The notes beneath the pieces are model-generated. The model was not told the DNA's origin and made no database searches. It saw only the letters and a program-made list of their open reading frames with translations. A program made the translations under genes and the position numbers. A DNA stretch of 16,248 nt from Selenomonadaceae bacterium (GTDB lineage: Bacteria > Bacillota > Negativicutes > Selenomonadales > Selenomonadaceae), in assembly GCA_016280345.1 (NCBI GenBank), contig JAEEGN010000279.1:1-16248 (forward strand). The letters are read 5' to 3'. Positions 1-6,622 of this stretch are shown piece by piece. Each line of letters begins with the position of its first letter. The first letter of the stretch is position 1.

Positions 1-1230
1 GCCGAGGAGCGTCGGCAGCAGCGTCACCGAGAGCTGCCACATGGCCGTTTCCTGGGAGGCCGACAGCACCTTCGTCTGATAGCCCGACCATTTCGTGAAG
101 AAGTCCGCCTCGTCGCCGTTCGCCTTGATGGTCTCGATCATGCGGAGGCCGTTCATGGCAACGCCGTAGGCTTTGCCCGCGTCCTGCTGGATTCGCATGT
201 TGAGGTCGGTCAGGTGCCGCCGCATGGCCAGAAACATGATCAATCCGACGGAACTGAAGGCGACGCCGATGAGCGTCAACGTCACGTTGTACTGCAAAAG
301 TAGCAGCAGATAAAAGATGGCCACCAGAAGGTCCAGAACCGCCGTGGCCGCCGGCCCGGAAAGCACACCCACGATGGATTCGTTGAAGCCGACGCGGCCC
401 GCCACTTCCGCCGCGTACCGCTGATGGAAGAACTGCATCGGCAGACGCAGCAGGTGCCAGAAATAACTCGACGAATCGGCCAGCGTCAGCTTGCGCTGCC
501 ACGCCGTCAGCACCACGGCCCGAAGCCAGCTTATAACGCCGGTGATAATGAAGGAAAACGTCATGGCGAGACAGAAGTTGAACATCCAGTCCGGGTGCTT
601 GCGCGTCAGGATGTCGTCCATGAAAATCTGGCTCATCACCGGAGCGGCGAGGCCGGGAATGATGGCGCAGAGCTCCAGGATCAAAATGAAGACAGCCGCC
701 CATTTGTCCTCACGAAGCTTTTTCCAGATATCAGCGAAGACGTTGTACCGCTTGCCCTCCTTCACGAAATCTTCCCCCGGCCGCACGCGGAGCGCCACGC
801 CGGTATAGGAAGTACGGAACTCGTCCAGCGGCACCGTGCGCTGCCCCATGGCCGGATCGTTCAGATAGGCGCAGCCGTTTTTGATGCCCTCCAACACCAC
901 GAAATGATTGAACTCCCAGTGGATGATCAGGGGAAAGGGCTTTTTGGGGAGCAGCTTCAGGATGTCGCCGGCCGTCCAGCGGTAGCCGTCGGCGACGCAA
1001 TGACGTCCCCGGGCCGCCCGGAGAACGCATCTCGCCTTGGAGCCGTCGCGGTTCACGCCGCACTCCTGCCGCAGCATCTCCAGCGGAACCCAGAGCCCGT
1101 AGTAGGCGAGGACCATCGCCAGCGCCGCCGCGCCGCACTCCGTGGCCTCCATCTGGAGCACCGTCGGGACCTTCACCCGGGCGCCGTCGTCGCGGGAAAA
1201 CAGCCCGGCGATCTTGTCTGTCACGCTCAT
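1..1230 (-). CDS. NHLM-type peptidase C39/ABC exporter, N-terminal 410 residues (runs off window)
   Basis: The frame starts at ATG 1230 and stays open to base 1, so the C-terminal part, including the ATPase domain, is outside the window. The N-terminus is a C39 leader peptidase: the catalytic Cys32 sits in TECGAAAL, His109 in NHFVVL and Asp125 in LNDPA, so the triad is intact. From about residue 170 the chain becomes the hydrophobic ABC membrane domain, ending in its cytoplasmic coupling helices. Proteins of this plan cleave a leader peptide after a Gly-Gly-like site and export the mature peptide across the inner membrane. The start is supported by AGGTGA 5 nt upstream and a 4-bp gap from the NHLM HlyD gene. 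That neighbour, and the QMEATECGAA/SRDGSK-like peptidase style, point to the NHLM microcin/bacteriocin family. A generic C39 bacteriocin exporter is the alternative. Confidence 0.9.
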   Translation of the reverse strand, partial: MSVTDKIAGLFSRDDGARVKVPTVLQMEATECGAAALAMVLAYYGLWVPLEMLRQECGVNRDGSKARCVLRAARGRHCVADGYRWTAGDILKLLPKKPFPLIIHWEFNHFVVLEGIKNGCAYLNDPAMGQRTVPLDEFRTSYTGVALRVRPGEDFVKEGKRYNVFADIWKKLREDKWAAVFILILELCAIIPGLAAPVMSQIFMDDILTRKHPDWMFNFCLAMTFSFIITGVISWLRAVVLTAWQRKLTLADSSSYFWHLLRLPMQFFHQRYAAEVAGRVGFNESIVGVLSGPAATAVLDLLVAIFYLLLLLQYNVTLTLIGVAFSSVGLIMFLAMRRHLTDLNMRIQQDAGKAYGVAMNGLRMIETIKANGDEADFFTKWSGYQTKVLSASQETAMWQLSVTLLPTLLG

Positions 1231-1234
1231 AGGC

Positions 1235-2224
1235 TCACCTGTTCCTCAGCCATTGGCTGAGCTTGTAAAAGACCTTCGAGATGGGCGGCTTGCGCTCGAT
1301 GATGATGCTGCCGGTGCAGAAGCTGCCCGCCGTGATGGGCTTGTGCTCGCCGATGGAGGAGGTCCAGAGATAGCCGGACTCCGAGGAATCGTCCTTCACC
1401 AGGTCAAAGGAGACCGCCATCACCGCGCTCTTCTCCGCCGAGAGGATCCACTGGGCCAGCTGATCGTTGCCGAGCCGCTTCTGCATCGCCTGCACGGAGA
1501 CCGGATACTGCGAGACGGAGCGCACCGTACCCAGCAGGCTGCCCGTCTGCGAGACATCCACGCCGTTCGGCGCCAGCTGGATCGTCATGCCCGGCTTGAT
1601 GCGCTTGCCCTTGTCCACGGGAACGTAGAGGACGCCCTTGAGGTCCTTGCCGCCGCCCGCGACCCGGAGCGTGCAGATGGGCGTGCCGCCCCCGACCGTC
1701 GCCCCTTCCGTCACCAGGATCTCGTCCACGGTTCCGTCATGGCTGCTGGTGATGTACTCCGAAGCGTTTTTCTGGCTGCGGCGCATATCGAACTCCTGCA
1801 CGCGGTTCATGGCGTCGCGGCCGCTGGTGGCCAGCTCCGGCCCGTACTGCGCCATGCGCGTCGCCGCGCTCTCCTGCGCCTGCTCGATATGGGCGATGCG
1901 ATCGCCTTTTTTCACCTGATCGCCGTTATGGACATAAATCTTGTCCAGCTTCCCGCCGGAAAGGGACGTCACGTTCACGACGCCGCTGGGGTCCATGATC
2001 AGCCCCATGCCGTCCGCCTTCACCGTGAAGGCGCCGAAAATCGACCAGAGGACGACAGCGAACAGCATCACCGCCACCGCGATCAGCCCCATCCAACTGA
2101 TGGGCGCGGTAATCGGCAGTACCGTGTCGAGCTTTTCCGGGGAGCGCATCTTGTCGAGGGCTTCCTGGCTGAATATGTTCTTGTCCTTCGCGTAGCGTTC
2201 CGCCGCGCCGCCGTTCTCCGCCAT
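1235..2224 (-). CDS. NHLM bacteriocin system secretion protein, HlyD family
   Basis: A 329-residue membrane-fusion protein. A cytoplasmic N-terminus carries the FSQEALDKMRSPEKLD stretch typical of NHLM-system HlyD proteins, followed by one membrane helix (about 43-65). A split biotinyl-lipoyl-like domain follows: LSGGKLDKIYVHNGDQVKKGD (88-108) and SSHDGTVDEILVTEGATV (160-177). The hairpin between the halves is very short (about 115-155), unlike the long coiled coil of TolC-docking HlyD proteins, which fits this family. A C-terminal beta domain completes it. It should couple to the C39/ABC exporter encoded 4 bp downstream. The start codon overlaps the stop of the upstream adaptor gene (TGATG), indicating translational coupling. 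Family assignment rests on recall of the characteristic N-terminus and context. Confidence 0.88.
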   Translation of the reverse strand: MAENGGAAERYAKDKNIFSQEALDKMRSPEKLDTVLPITAPISWMGLIAVAVMLFAVVLWSIFGAFTVKADGMGLIMDPSGVVNVTSLSGGKLDKIYVHNGDQVKKGDRIAHIEQAQESAATRMAQYGPELATSGRDAMNRVQEFDMRRSQKNASEYITSSHDGTVDEILVTEGATVGGGTPICTLRVAGGGKDLKGVLYVPVDKGKRIKPGMTIQLAPNGVDVSQTGSLLGTVRSVSQYPVSVQAMQKRLGNDQLAQWILSAEKSAVMAVSFDLVKDDSSESGYLWTSSIGEHKPITAGSFCTGSIIIERKPPISKVFYKLSQWLRNR

Positions 2225-3417
2225 CAGCCTTCACCGCCCTTTGGGTTCTTCCCTTTCGCGTCCTCTTCGATGGAAACCTCCACGCGCATATCGTCGTCAA
2301 GGCCCTCAAAGCTCTCCGTGACGACGGCATCTCCCTCGGCGAGCCCCGACAGGATCTCGATGTACTTCCCGTCGTTCGCCCCGGTCGTCACCTCCCGCCG
2401 CCGGATTTTGCCGTCGGCCTCCACGACAAAGACCTCGCTGTGGGAGGCGTCTGTCATCGCCGCCAGCGGCACGGCCAGGCACGCGTAGTCCCGCCCCGCC
2501 TGCATGGTAACGCCGTTGTAGGTCAAGGGCTCCAGCACCCGGGCACGGTTGTCGATCTCGCAGACCACCCGGCGCATCCCGGCGGGCTCGGTGACCGGCG
2601 GCGTGATTTCCTTCAGCGTCGCGATGATCTTTTCCCCGCGGCCGAGATTGCCCGCCGCGTACTCCGTATCGTAGGCCTTTTTCATCGACTGCGCCTGGAA
2701 ATGCAGCGTCATCGCGTCCCCCACCGTAAGATGACGGGTATCCTTGTCCTCCAGCGTCACCGCGAACCGCAGCCGGTCAAAATCCCCCACGAGGGCCAGC
2801 GGCGTCCCGCCCTGCACATAGGAACCCTCGCGGTGGTAAATCAGGAGCACATTGCCGTCCACCGGGGAAATCACGTTCTGGCGCCCCTCCTGGACCACAT
2901 ACTGCGCCCGCTGCGCCTCCGCCTCGGCCAGCGCCTCCTGCGCCGCCGCGTACTGCGCCCCGGCCTCCTCGTACTTCTCCTGCGAAGTCGCCTCCTTTGC
3001 CATCAGACGCTCCTGCCGGTGGTAGGTATTGGCGGCCTGGGCCAGCGCCGCCTCGGCGCGACGGACGGTGGCATTGGCCTGCTGGATCTGCAGCGGGATC
3101 TGGTCGTTTTCGAGCCGCATCAGCATATCGCCCTTGCGTACATGGCTGTTCTTGGCGACGTACATCTCGATGATGCGCCCCTCGACAAGGGCCACGGCGT
3201 CGGCCATATTCTCGCTGTACAGCCGTGCCGCGTCTATCTCCACCAGCGGACGCAGCCCGCGCCTTTCCGCCCGCGCCCCGGTCAGCGTCAGCACCCGCTC
3301 GTCCATGCGCCGGGCAATCTGCTTCTCGTCGCTGACGTTCAGCCAGGTGCCGTAAACCACCAGCGCCACCGCCAGCGCCAGGATCACCACGATACCGATA
3401 AAGAAGAACCGTTTCAT
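2224..3417 (-). CDS. Efflux-type periplasmic adaptor (membrane fusion) protein
   Basis: A 397-residue protein with an uncleaved-looking N-terminal membrane anchor (about 4-24), a first lipoyl half with VEGRIIEMYVAKNSHVRKGD (78-97), an Ala/Glu/Gln-rich coiled-coil hairpin (about 108-178), a second lipoyl half ISPVDGNVLLIYHREGSYV (183-201), a beta-barrel (about 215-300) and a C-terminal membrane-proximal domain. This is the layout of RND/MacA-type adaptors, which bridge an inner-membrane pump to an outer-membrane channel. No RND pump is beside it. It sits instead in front of the NHLM HlyD and ABC genes, so it may extend that exporter through the periplasm (inference). GGGGGAAGGG precedes the ATG, and it lies 14 bp after the XRE/TehB gene, consistent with one operon. 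Confidence 0.85.
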   Translation of the reverse strand: MKRFFFIGIVVILALAVALVVYGTWLNVSDEKQIARRMDERVLTLTGARAERRGLRPLVEIDAARLYSENMADAVALVEGRIIEMYVAKNSHVRKGDMLMRLENDQIPLQIQQANATVRRAEAALAQAANTYHRQERLMAKEATSQEKYEEAGAQYAAAQEALAEAEAQRAQYVVQEGRQNVISPVDGNVLLIYHREGSYVQGGTPLALVGDFDRLRFAVTLEDKDTRHLTVGDAMTLHFQAQSMKKAYDTEYAAGNLGRGEKIIATLKEITPPVTEPAGMRRVVCEIDNRARVLEPLTYNGVTMQAGRDYACLAVPLAAMTDASHSEVFVVEADGKIRRREVTTGANDGKYIEILSGLAEGDAVVTESFEGLDDDMRVEVSIEEDAKGKNPKGGEG

Positions 3418-3431
3418 CCGTACCCTTCCCC

Positions 3432-4247
3432 CTATACCATCCTGCGGGCAATCATCATGTCCATGCAGTGCTCATGCGGAATCCCGGCGCTGTCGCAATC
3501 GAAGACGGATTCCTCGCACAGCTCAAGCTTCCAGTCCTCCCGATAATGGGAAAACAGTTCCCCCGACTGCCAGTAGAATTCCTTGCCAACTTCCCAGTCC
3601 GGCGCGGTCTCAATGAAGCTCTTCTCGACGAAGGTGTCGAAGACGTTCAGCCCACCCACCGCCGTATGCTCGCGGAACTGGCGCATCACCCGCTCCCGAT
3701 TCCTCGGCGGCACGTATTCCAGCACGTCGGTGGAATAAATGATATCATAGGCGCCGGCCAGCTCATGACGCAAAAGGTCGGCCTGAAAGAAATCAACCTG
3801 GACGCCCGCCGCCTGCGCCAGCCTCCGCCCCTTTTCCGGGCCGCTCGCCGCGATGTCGAAGGCGGTGACGTGGTACCCGTTCCGGGCGAAGAAAACGGCC
3901 GCCTGCCCCTCGCCGCAGCCCACATCCAGGAGGCGGAGGGGCCGTTCCGGCGGCATCAGACGCAGCACCTCATGGGCCAGCCGGTTAATCTTTCTGCCCC
4001 AGTAGAGCCCTTCTTGCTGATACTTGCCCTCGTAGTGCGTGGTGTACGTTTCATATCCCAACAGGTAATCGGTACTGACGCCAAAAAACGCGGCGATTCT
4101 CGTGAGCACGCCGACGCTCGGCTCGATCTCGCCCTTCTCCCAGTTCGAGACGGTCTGGCGGGAAAGCGCCAGCTCCTTCGCCATCGCACTTTGGGTGATC
4201 CGGCGCTCCTTCCGAAGCAGCGCGAGACGGGCGGAAAAATCGCTCAT
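3432..4247 (-). CDS. XRE helix-turn-helix regulator fused to TehB-like SAM methyltransferase
   Basis: A 271-residue two-domain protein. Residues 5-62 are a clear XRE/Cro helix-turn-helix (LRKERRITQSAMAKELALSR, QTVSNWEKGEIEPS, FFGVSTDYLLGYE). Residues about 80-270 are a class I methyltransferase with SAM motif I LRLLDVGCGEG (104-114), the acidic post-I motif VTAFDIA (127-133), YDIIYSTDVLEY (167-178) and a TehB-like end (FSHYREDWKLELCEE). TehB proteins methylate tellurite, selenite or other small acceptors with SAM; whether this one is catalytic is unknown. GGGAGGTGA lies 8 nt before the ATG. As first gene of the export operon it is the natural candidate for local regulator, possibly sensing SAM or the methyl acceptor (inference). 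A long inverted repeat lies about 100 bp upstream of its start. Confidence 0.9.
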   Translation of the reverse strand: MSDFSARLALLRKERRITQSAMAKELALSRQTVSNWEKGEIEPSVGVLTRIAAFFGVSTDYLLGYETYTTHYEGKYQQEGLYWGRKINRLAHEVLRLMPPERPLRLLDVGCGEGQAAVFFARNGYHVTAFDIAASGPEKGRRLAQAAGVQVDFFQADLLRHELAGAYDIIYSTDVLEYVPPRNRERVMRQFREHTAVGGLNVFDTFVEKSFIETAPDWEVGKEFYWQSGELFSHYREDWKLELCEESVFDCDSAGIPHEHCMDMMIARRMV

Positions 4248-4329
4248 GACCCTTCACCTCCCGTTCCCTGCTCTGTCGGAAACACAGCCCTCATGGCGCC
4301 CCATCCGCCCGAAGACACGAATAATAAAT

Positions 4330-4381
4330 GTATTAGACAAAAACACCCGGATATGTTAAATATTTTTGACATATCCGGGTG
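4330..4381 (-). promoter_or_regulatory. Long inverted repeat overlapping a candidate promoter of the export operon
   Basis: Two perfect 13-base arms, CACCCGGATATGT at 4344-4356 and its complement at 4369-4381, flank a 12-base AT-rich centre. On the minus strand a weak promoter can be read through it: TTAACA (4354-4359), 18-bp spacer, TAATAC (4330-4335), about 85 bp upstream of the XRE/TehB ATG. This would suit autoregulation by the XRE protein. The alternative is a Rho-independent terminator for a minus-strand transcript from the right, because on that strand the second arm is followed by TTTTTGTCT. The repeat is certain; its role is not. Confidence 0.5.
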
Positions 4382-4677
4382 CGAACGCCCCTTTGCCTTA
4401 TTCGCTGTTTTTTCCCGCCATCCCCTTTGGAAGACACGCATATCCATCACGTCCTCTATCACAAAGCCTTCGAGCCATGCGGCCTGGACTCTTTTCCGTG
4501 CCTGAAGTTGCCCGCAGCCGCCCGGCGAGGGGCACGTTAGCCCCGGGGAAAGCCGCTGCCTGTCTGTACCCCTCTCGATTGTTTATTTTACCACATATTT
4601 CAAGGAGATAGCAAGAAATACATGTATCCTGCCCTTTTTCCATGCCCCCGGGACGGCGTCCCGCCGCAAGACACTCC
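4382..4677. other. Non-coding stretch between divergent genes
   Basis: No frame here resembles a protein. It holds a GC-rich foldable segment at about 4514-4560, where GCAGC and GCTGC arms enclose GGGGC/GCCCC arms, and a perfect 15-bp palindrome CGGGACGGCGTCCCG at 4649-4663. On the minus strand a 47-codon frame (4583-4726, ATG at 4726) has a well-spaced AGGAG, but it runs through a terminator hairpin and has no recognisable features, so it was not called. No known riboswitch class was recognised. Confidence 0.4.
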
Positions 4678-4712
4678 AAAAAAACGGAAGCGGTGATTCG
4701 TCGCCGTCTTCC
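4678..4712 (-). terminator. Rho-independent terminator, minus strand
   Basis: Read on the minus strand, GGAAG-A-CGG pairs with CCG-CTTCC (one bulged A) around a 10-base loop, followed by G and seven T (plus-strand A run 4678-4684). There is no annotated minus-strand gene to its right, which is why a short RNA is suspected. Confidence 0.55.
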
Positions 4713-4765
4713 ATCGTCTTTTGCATCGCCTTTCTCCTTCTCACCGCTTGACAAAGTCGCGCCCG
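4678..4765 (-). ncRNA. Candidate Fur-controlled small RNA divergent from the methyltransferase
   Basis: On the minus strand, TTTACC (4795-4800), a 17-bp spacer and AATAAT (4772-4777) form a plausible promoter whose spacer contains the Fur-type box. Transcription from about 4765 would meet a hairpin with a T7 tract ending at 4678, giving an RNA of roughly 85-90 nt. That geometry resembles RyhB-type iron-responsive sRNAs, although no sequence similarity is claimed. The RNA would contain AAGGAGAAAGGCG then ATG, so it could instead be the leader of a very short peptide. Confidence 0.33.
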
Positions 4766-4776
4766 TCGTCTATTAT
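4748..4776 (+). promoter_or_regulatory. Strong sigma-70 promoter of the methyltransferase/ZIP operon
   Basis: TTGACA at 4748-4753, a 17-bp spacer and TATTAT at 4771-4776. The expected transcription start, near 4783, lies inside the Fur-type box and about 30 nt before the methyltransferase ATG. Confidence 0.8.
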
Positions 4777-4779
4777 TTA

Positions 4780-4794
4780 TGAGAATCATTTTCA
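4780..4794. promoter_or_regulatory. Fur-type operator
   Basis: TGAGAATCATTTTCA matches the 7-1-7 Fur consensus TGATAATNATTATCA at 12 of 14 defined positions and is a near-perfect palindrome. It covers the expected transcription start of the plus-strand promoter, the classic position for iron-dependent repression. It also lies in the spacer of the candidate minus-strand promoter. The downstream ZIP transporter supports metal control. A related Fur-family regulator (Zur, PerR) cannot be excluded. Confidence 0.72.
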
Positions 4795-4813
4795 GGTAAA
4801 GAGAGGGACGAAC

Positions 4814-5461
4814 ATGAAACGAAACGTCTTCCAAGAATTTTTGCACCGCGTTTTGCAGAACTGCGCGAAGCCGGAAGGACTACTGGGAAAACTGATGGTT
4901 TCCCTGATGAACGCGACGCATACGCCGGTGGCACAATGGGGACTCTCCCATCTGGATCTGGCACCGGACGCTGTGGTCATTGATCTGGGATGCGGCGGCG
5001 GCAGCAACGTCTCGGCTATGCTTGCCGCGTGCCCTGACGGACACGTGACGGGGCTGGACTACTCGTCTGTCAGCGTCGCCGCCTCAAAGAAGAAGAACGC
5101 CGCCGCAATCCATGCGGGCCGATGCCGGATCGTGGAGGGGAACGTGGCCGCCCTGCCCTTTCCCGACGAATCCTTCGACGTGGCCACCGCCTTTGAGACT
5201 GTCTATTTCTGGCCGGACAATTCCTTTCCCGACGTCCACCGCATCCTAAAGCCCGGCGGCGAGTTCCTGATCGTCTGCGAAGCGGACGGCTCCTGCCCCT
5301 CGGATGAAACGTGGCCCCAACTCATCGACGGCATGAAGTTGCTCTCCCGGGACCATCTCGTTGACGCGCTGGAGAAGGCCGGTTTCCGCGAAGTCCAAAC
5401 CGACCGCAGGCCCGTCATGAACGAAACGGGACGCTGGCTCTGCGTACGCGCCAGGAAATGA
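4814..5461 (+). CDS. Class I SAM-dependent methyltransferase, Fur-box controlled
   Basis: A 215-residue protein. The open frame extends upstream through the promoter, but ATG 4814 with GAGAGGGA just before it is downstream of the transcription start and is chosen. SAM motif I is VIDLGCGGGSN (55-65), motif post-I GLDYS (80-84). GNVAALPFPDESFDVATAFETVYFWPD (109-135) and LKPGGEFLIV (145-154) are the later Methyltransf_11-type motifs. The substrate cannot be told from sequence. It is first in a two-gene unit with a ZIP metal transporter under a Fur-type box, so a role in metal stress or in modifying a metal-related small molecule is possible (inference). The stop at 5461 is 78 bp before the ZIP ATG. 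Confidence 0.88.
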   Translation: MKRNVFQEFLHRVLQNCAKPEGLLGKLMVSLMNATHTPVAQWGLSHLDLAPDAVVIDLGCGGGSNVSAMLAACPDGHVTGLDYSSVSVAASKKKNAAAIHAGRCRIVEGNVAALPFPDESFDVATAFETVYFWPDNSFPDVHRILKPGGEFLIVCEADGSCPSDETWPQLIDGMKLLSRDHLVDALEKAGFREVQTDRRPVMNETGRWLCVRARK

Positions 5462-5539
5462 TTGCCTATCCCCATCCATCTCCCTGACCATTCGCGACGA
5501 AATCCCGGACTCTTGCTTTCGCTGAAAACGGGGGTGTCC

Positions 5540-6325
5540 ATGTACCAATCTGATATCCTGCTCTCTCTCCTCATCCCTTTTCTGGGGACTTGTTTCGGCG
5601 CGGCCGGTGTGTTCTTTTTGCGCCGGGAACTCCCAATTGGTGCCCGGAGGGGGCTGACCGGTTTCGCCTCCGGCGTCATGGTTGCGGCCTCGGTCTGGAG
5701 CCTCCTGATCCCCGCGATGGAGGCGAACGCTGCCATGGGCAGCCTCGCATTCCTGCCGTCCGTCGCCGGCTTTTGGGGCGGCACGCTCTTCCTGCTGTTG
5801 CTCGACCGCCTCATACCGCACCTGCACATGGACACGGATGAGGCGGAGGGGCTGCCGGTCCGCCTGCCCCGGACGGCCATGCTGCTGCTGGCCGTGACCC
5901 TGCACAATATCCCGGAGGGGATGGCCGTAGGCGTCATGCTGGCGGGACTGGCGGAGGGCTTCTCCCGGGTGACGCCAGGGGCCGCGCTGGCGCTTTCGCT
6001 CGGCATCGCCATCCAGAACTTTCCTGAGGGCGCTATCATTTCCCTGCCCCTCCGCGCCGGAGGGGCAAGCCGGTTCCGCTCCTTTTTCGCCGGCGTACTA
6101 TCCGGCGCCGTGGAGCCGGTCGGCGGGGCGCTCACCATTCTGGCCTCCAGCCTGATCGTCCCGGCGCTTCCCTATTTCCTGAGCTTCGCCGCCGGCGCTA
6201 TGATGTACGTGGTCGTAGAGGAGCTGATTCCGGAGATGTCGGCCGGGCCGCATTCCGATATCGGCGTCGTCTGCTTCTCCACCGGCTTTACGGTCATGAT
6301 GGCCCTTGATACCGCGCTGGGCTGA
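5540..6325 (+). CDS. ZIP family metal transporter, GufA-type
   Basis: A 261-residue integral membrane protein with about eight hydrophobic segments. The metal-site signatures are LHNIPEGMAVG (121-131, TM4) and IQNFPEGAIISLPL (158-171, TM5). The QNFPEG form of the second motif is typical of the GufA branch rather than ZupT. EELIPE (227-232) lies near the end, and there is a His-containing loop LIPHLHMDTDE (91-101). ZIP proteins import Zn, Fe, Mn or related divalent metals into the cytoplasm. The frame can be read from a TTG at 5462, but the ATG at 5540, which begins directly before TM1 and follows GGGGGTG, is more credible. It shares the Fur-box promoter of the methyltransferase and ends just before a strong terminator. 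Confidence 0.92.
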   Translation: MYQSDILLSLLIPFLGTCFGAAGVFFLRRELPIGARRGLTGFASGVMVAASVWSLLIPAMEANAAMGSLAFLPSVAGFWGGTLFLLLLDRLIPHLHMDTDEAEGLPVRLPRTAMLLLAVTLHNIPEGMAVGVMLAGLAEGFSRVTPGAALALSLGIAIQNFPEGAIISLPLRAGGASRFRSFFAGVLSGAVEPVGGALTILASSLIVPALPYFLSFAAGAMMYVVVEELIPEMSAGPHSDIGVVCFSTGFTVMMALDTALG

Positions 6326-6369
6326 CGCCGGCGCCCGTCGCTCCCTAAAAGCATGAATCATCGCCGGCA

Positions 6370-6404
6370 AAAACGCGCCCGCCAAATCCCGGCGGGCGCG
6401 TTTT
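6370..6404 (+). terminator. Rho-independent terminator after the ZIP gene
   Basis: Perfect 14-bp arms AAAACGCGCCCGCC (6370-6383) and their complement (6391-6404) around a 7-base loop, ending in TTTT. It is symmetrical enough to work in both directions. Confidence 0.88.
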
Positions 6405-6508
6405 GTCAACCCGAAAACCGGCTCCTGTTCCGTTACCGCCCAGGCATATCACCAAACCTTCACCATGCCAGAGCCTTCCCTGCCCCCCGACCACGACTAT
6501 TTTCCCGC

Positions 6509-6537
6509 TTGACAGCGCGCCCTTCGTTTCCTATATT
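6509..6537 (+). promoter_or_regulatory. Promoter of the rubredoxin/glutamate-synthase-like/rubrerythrin gene
   Basis: TTGACA (6509-6514), 17-bp spacer, TATATT (6532-6537). It gives a leader of about 80 nt. The 11-mer TGACAGCGCGC occurs at 6510-6520, overlapping the -35, and again at 6553-6563 after the start. No PerR-like box was found. Confidence 0.72.
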
Positions 6538-6622
6538 GACAGTAGTGAATCCTGACAGCGCGCTTTCCGCGACGGCGCCCCGAAGCGGTTGCGCGGCACA
6601 AGAACAAGGGGGGAAGATTGGA

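Noticed and set aside
424..3546. Long plus-strand open frames opposite the export operon
   Set aside because: They are rich in Arg, His and Pro, match no fold, and mirror the well-supported minus-strand genes in GC-rich DNA.
4583..4726. 47-codon minus-strand frame with a good AGGAG site
   Set aside because: It runs through the terminator at 4678-4712 and shows no protein-like features; kept only as an alternative to the small RNA.
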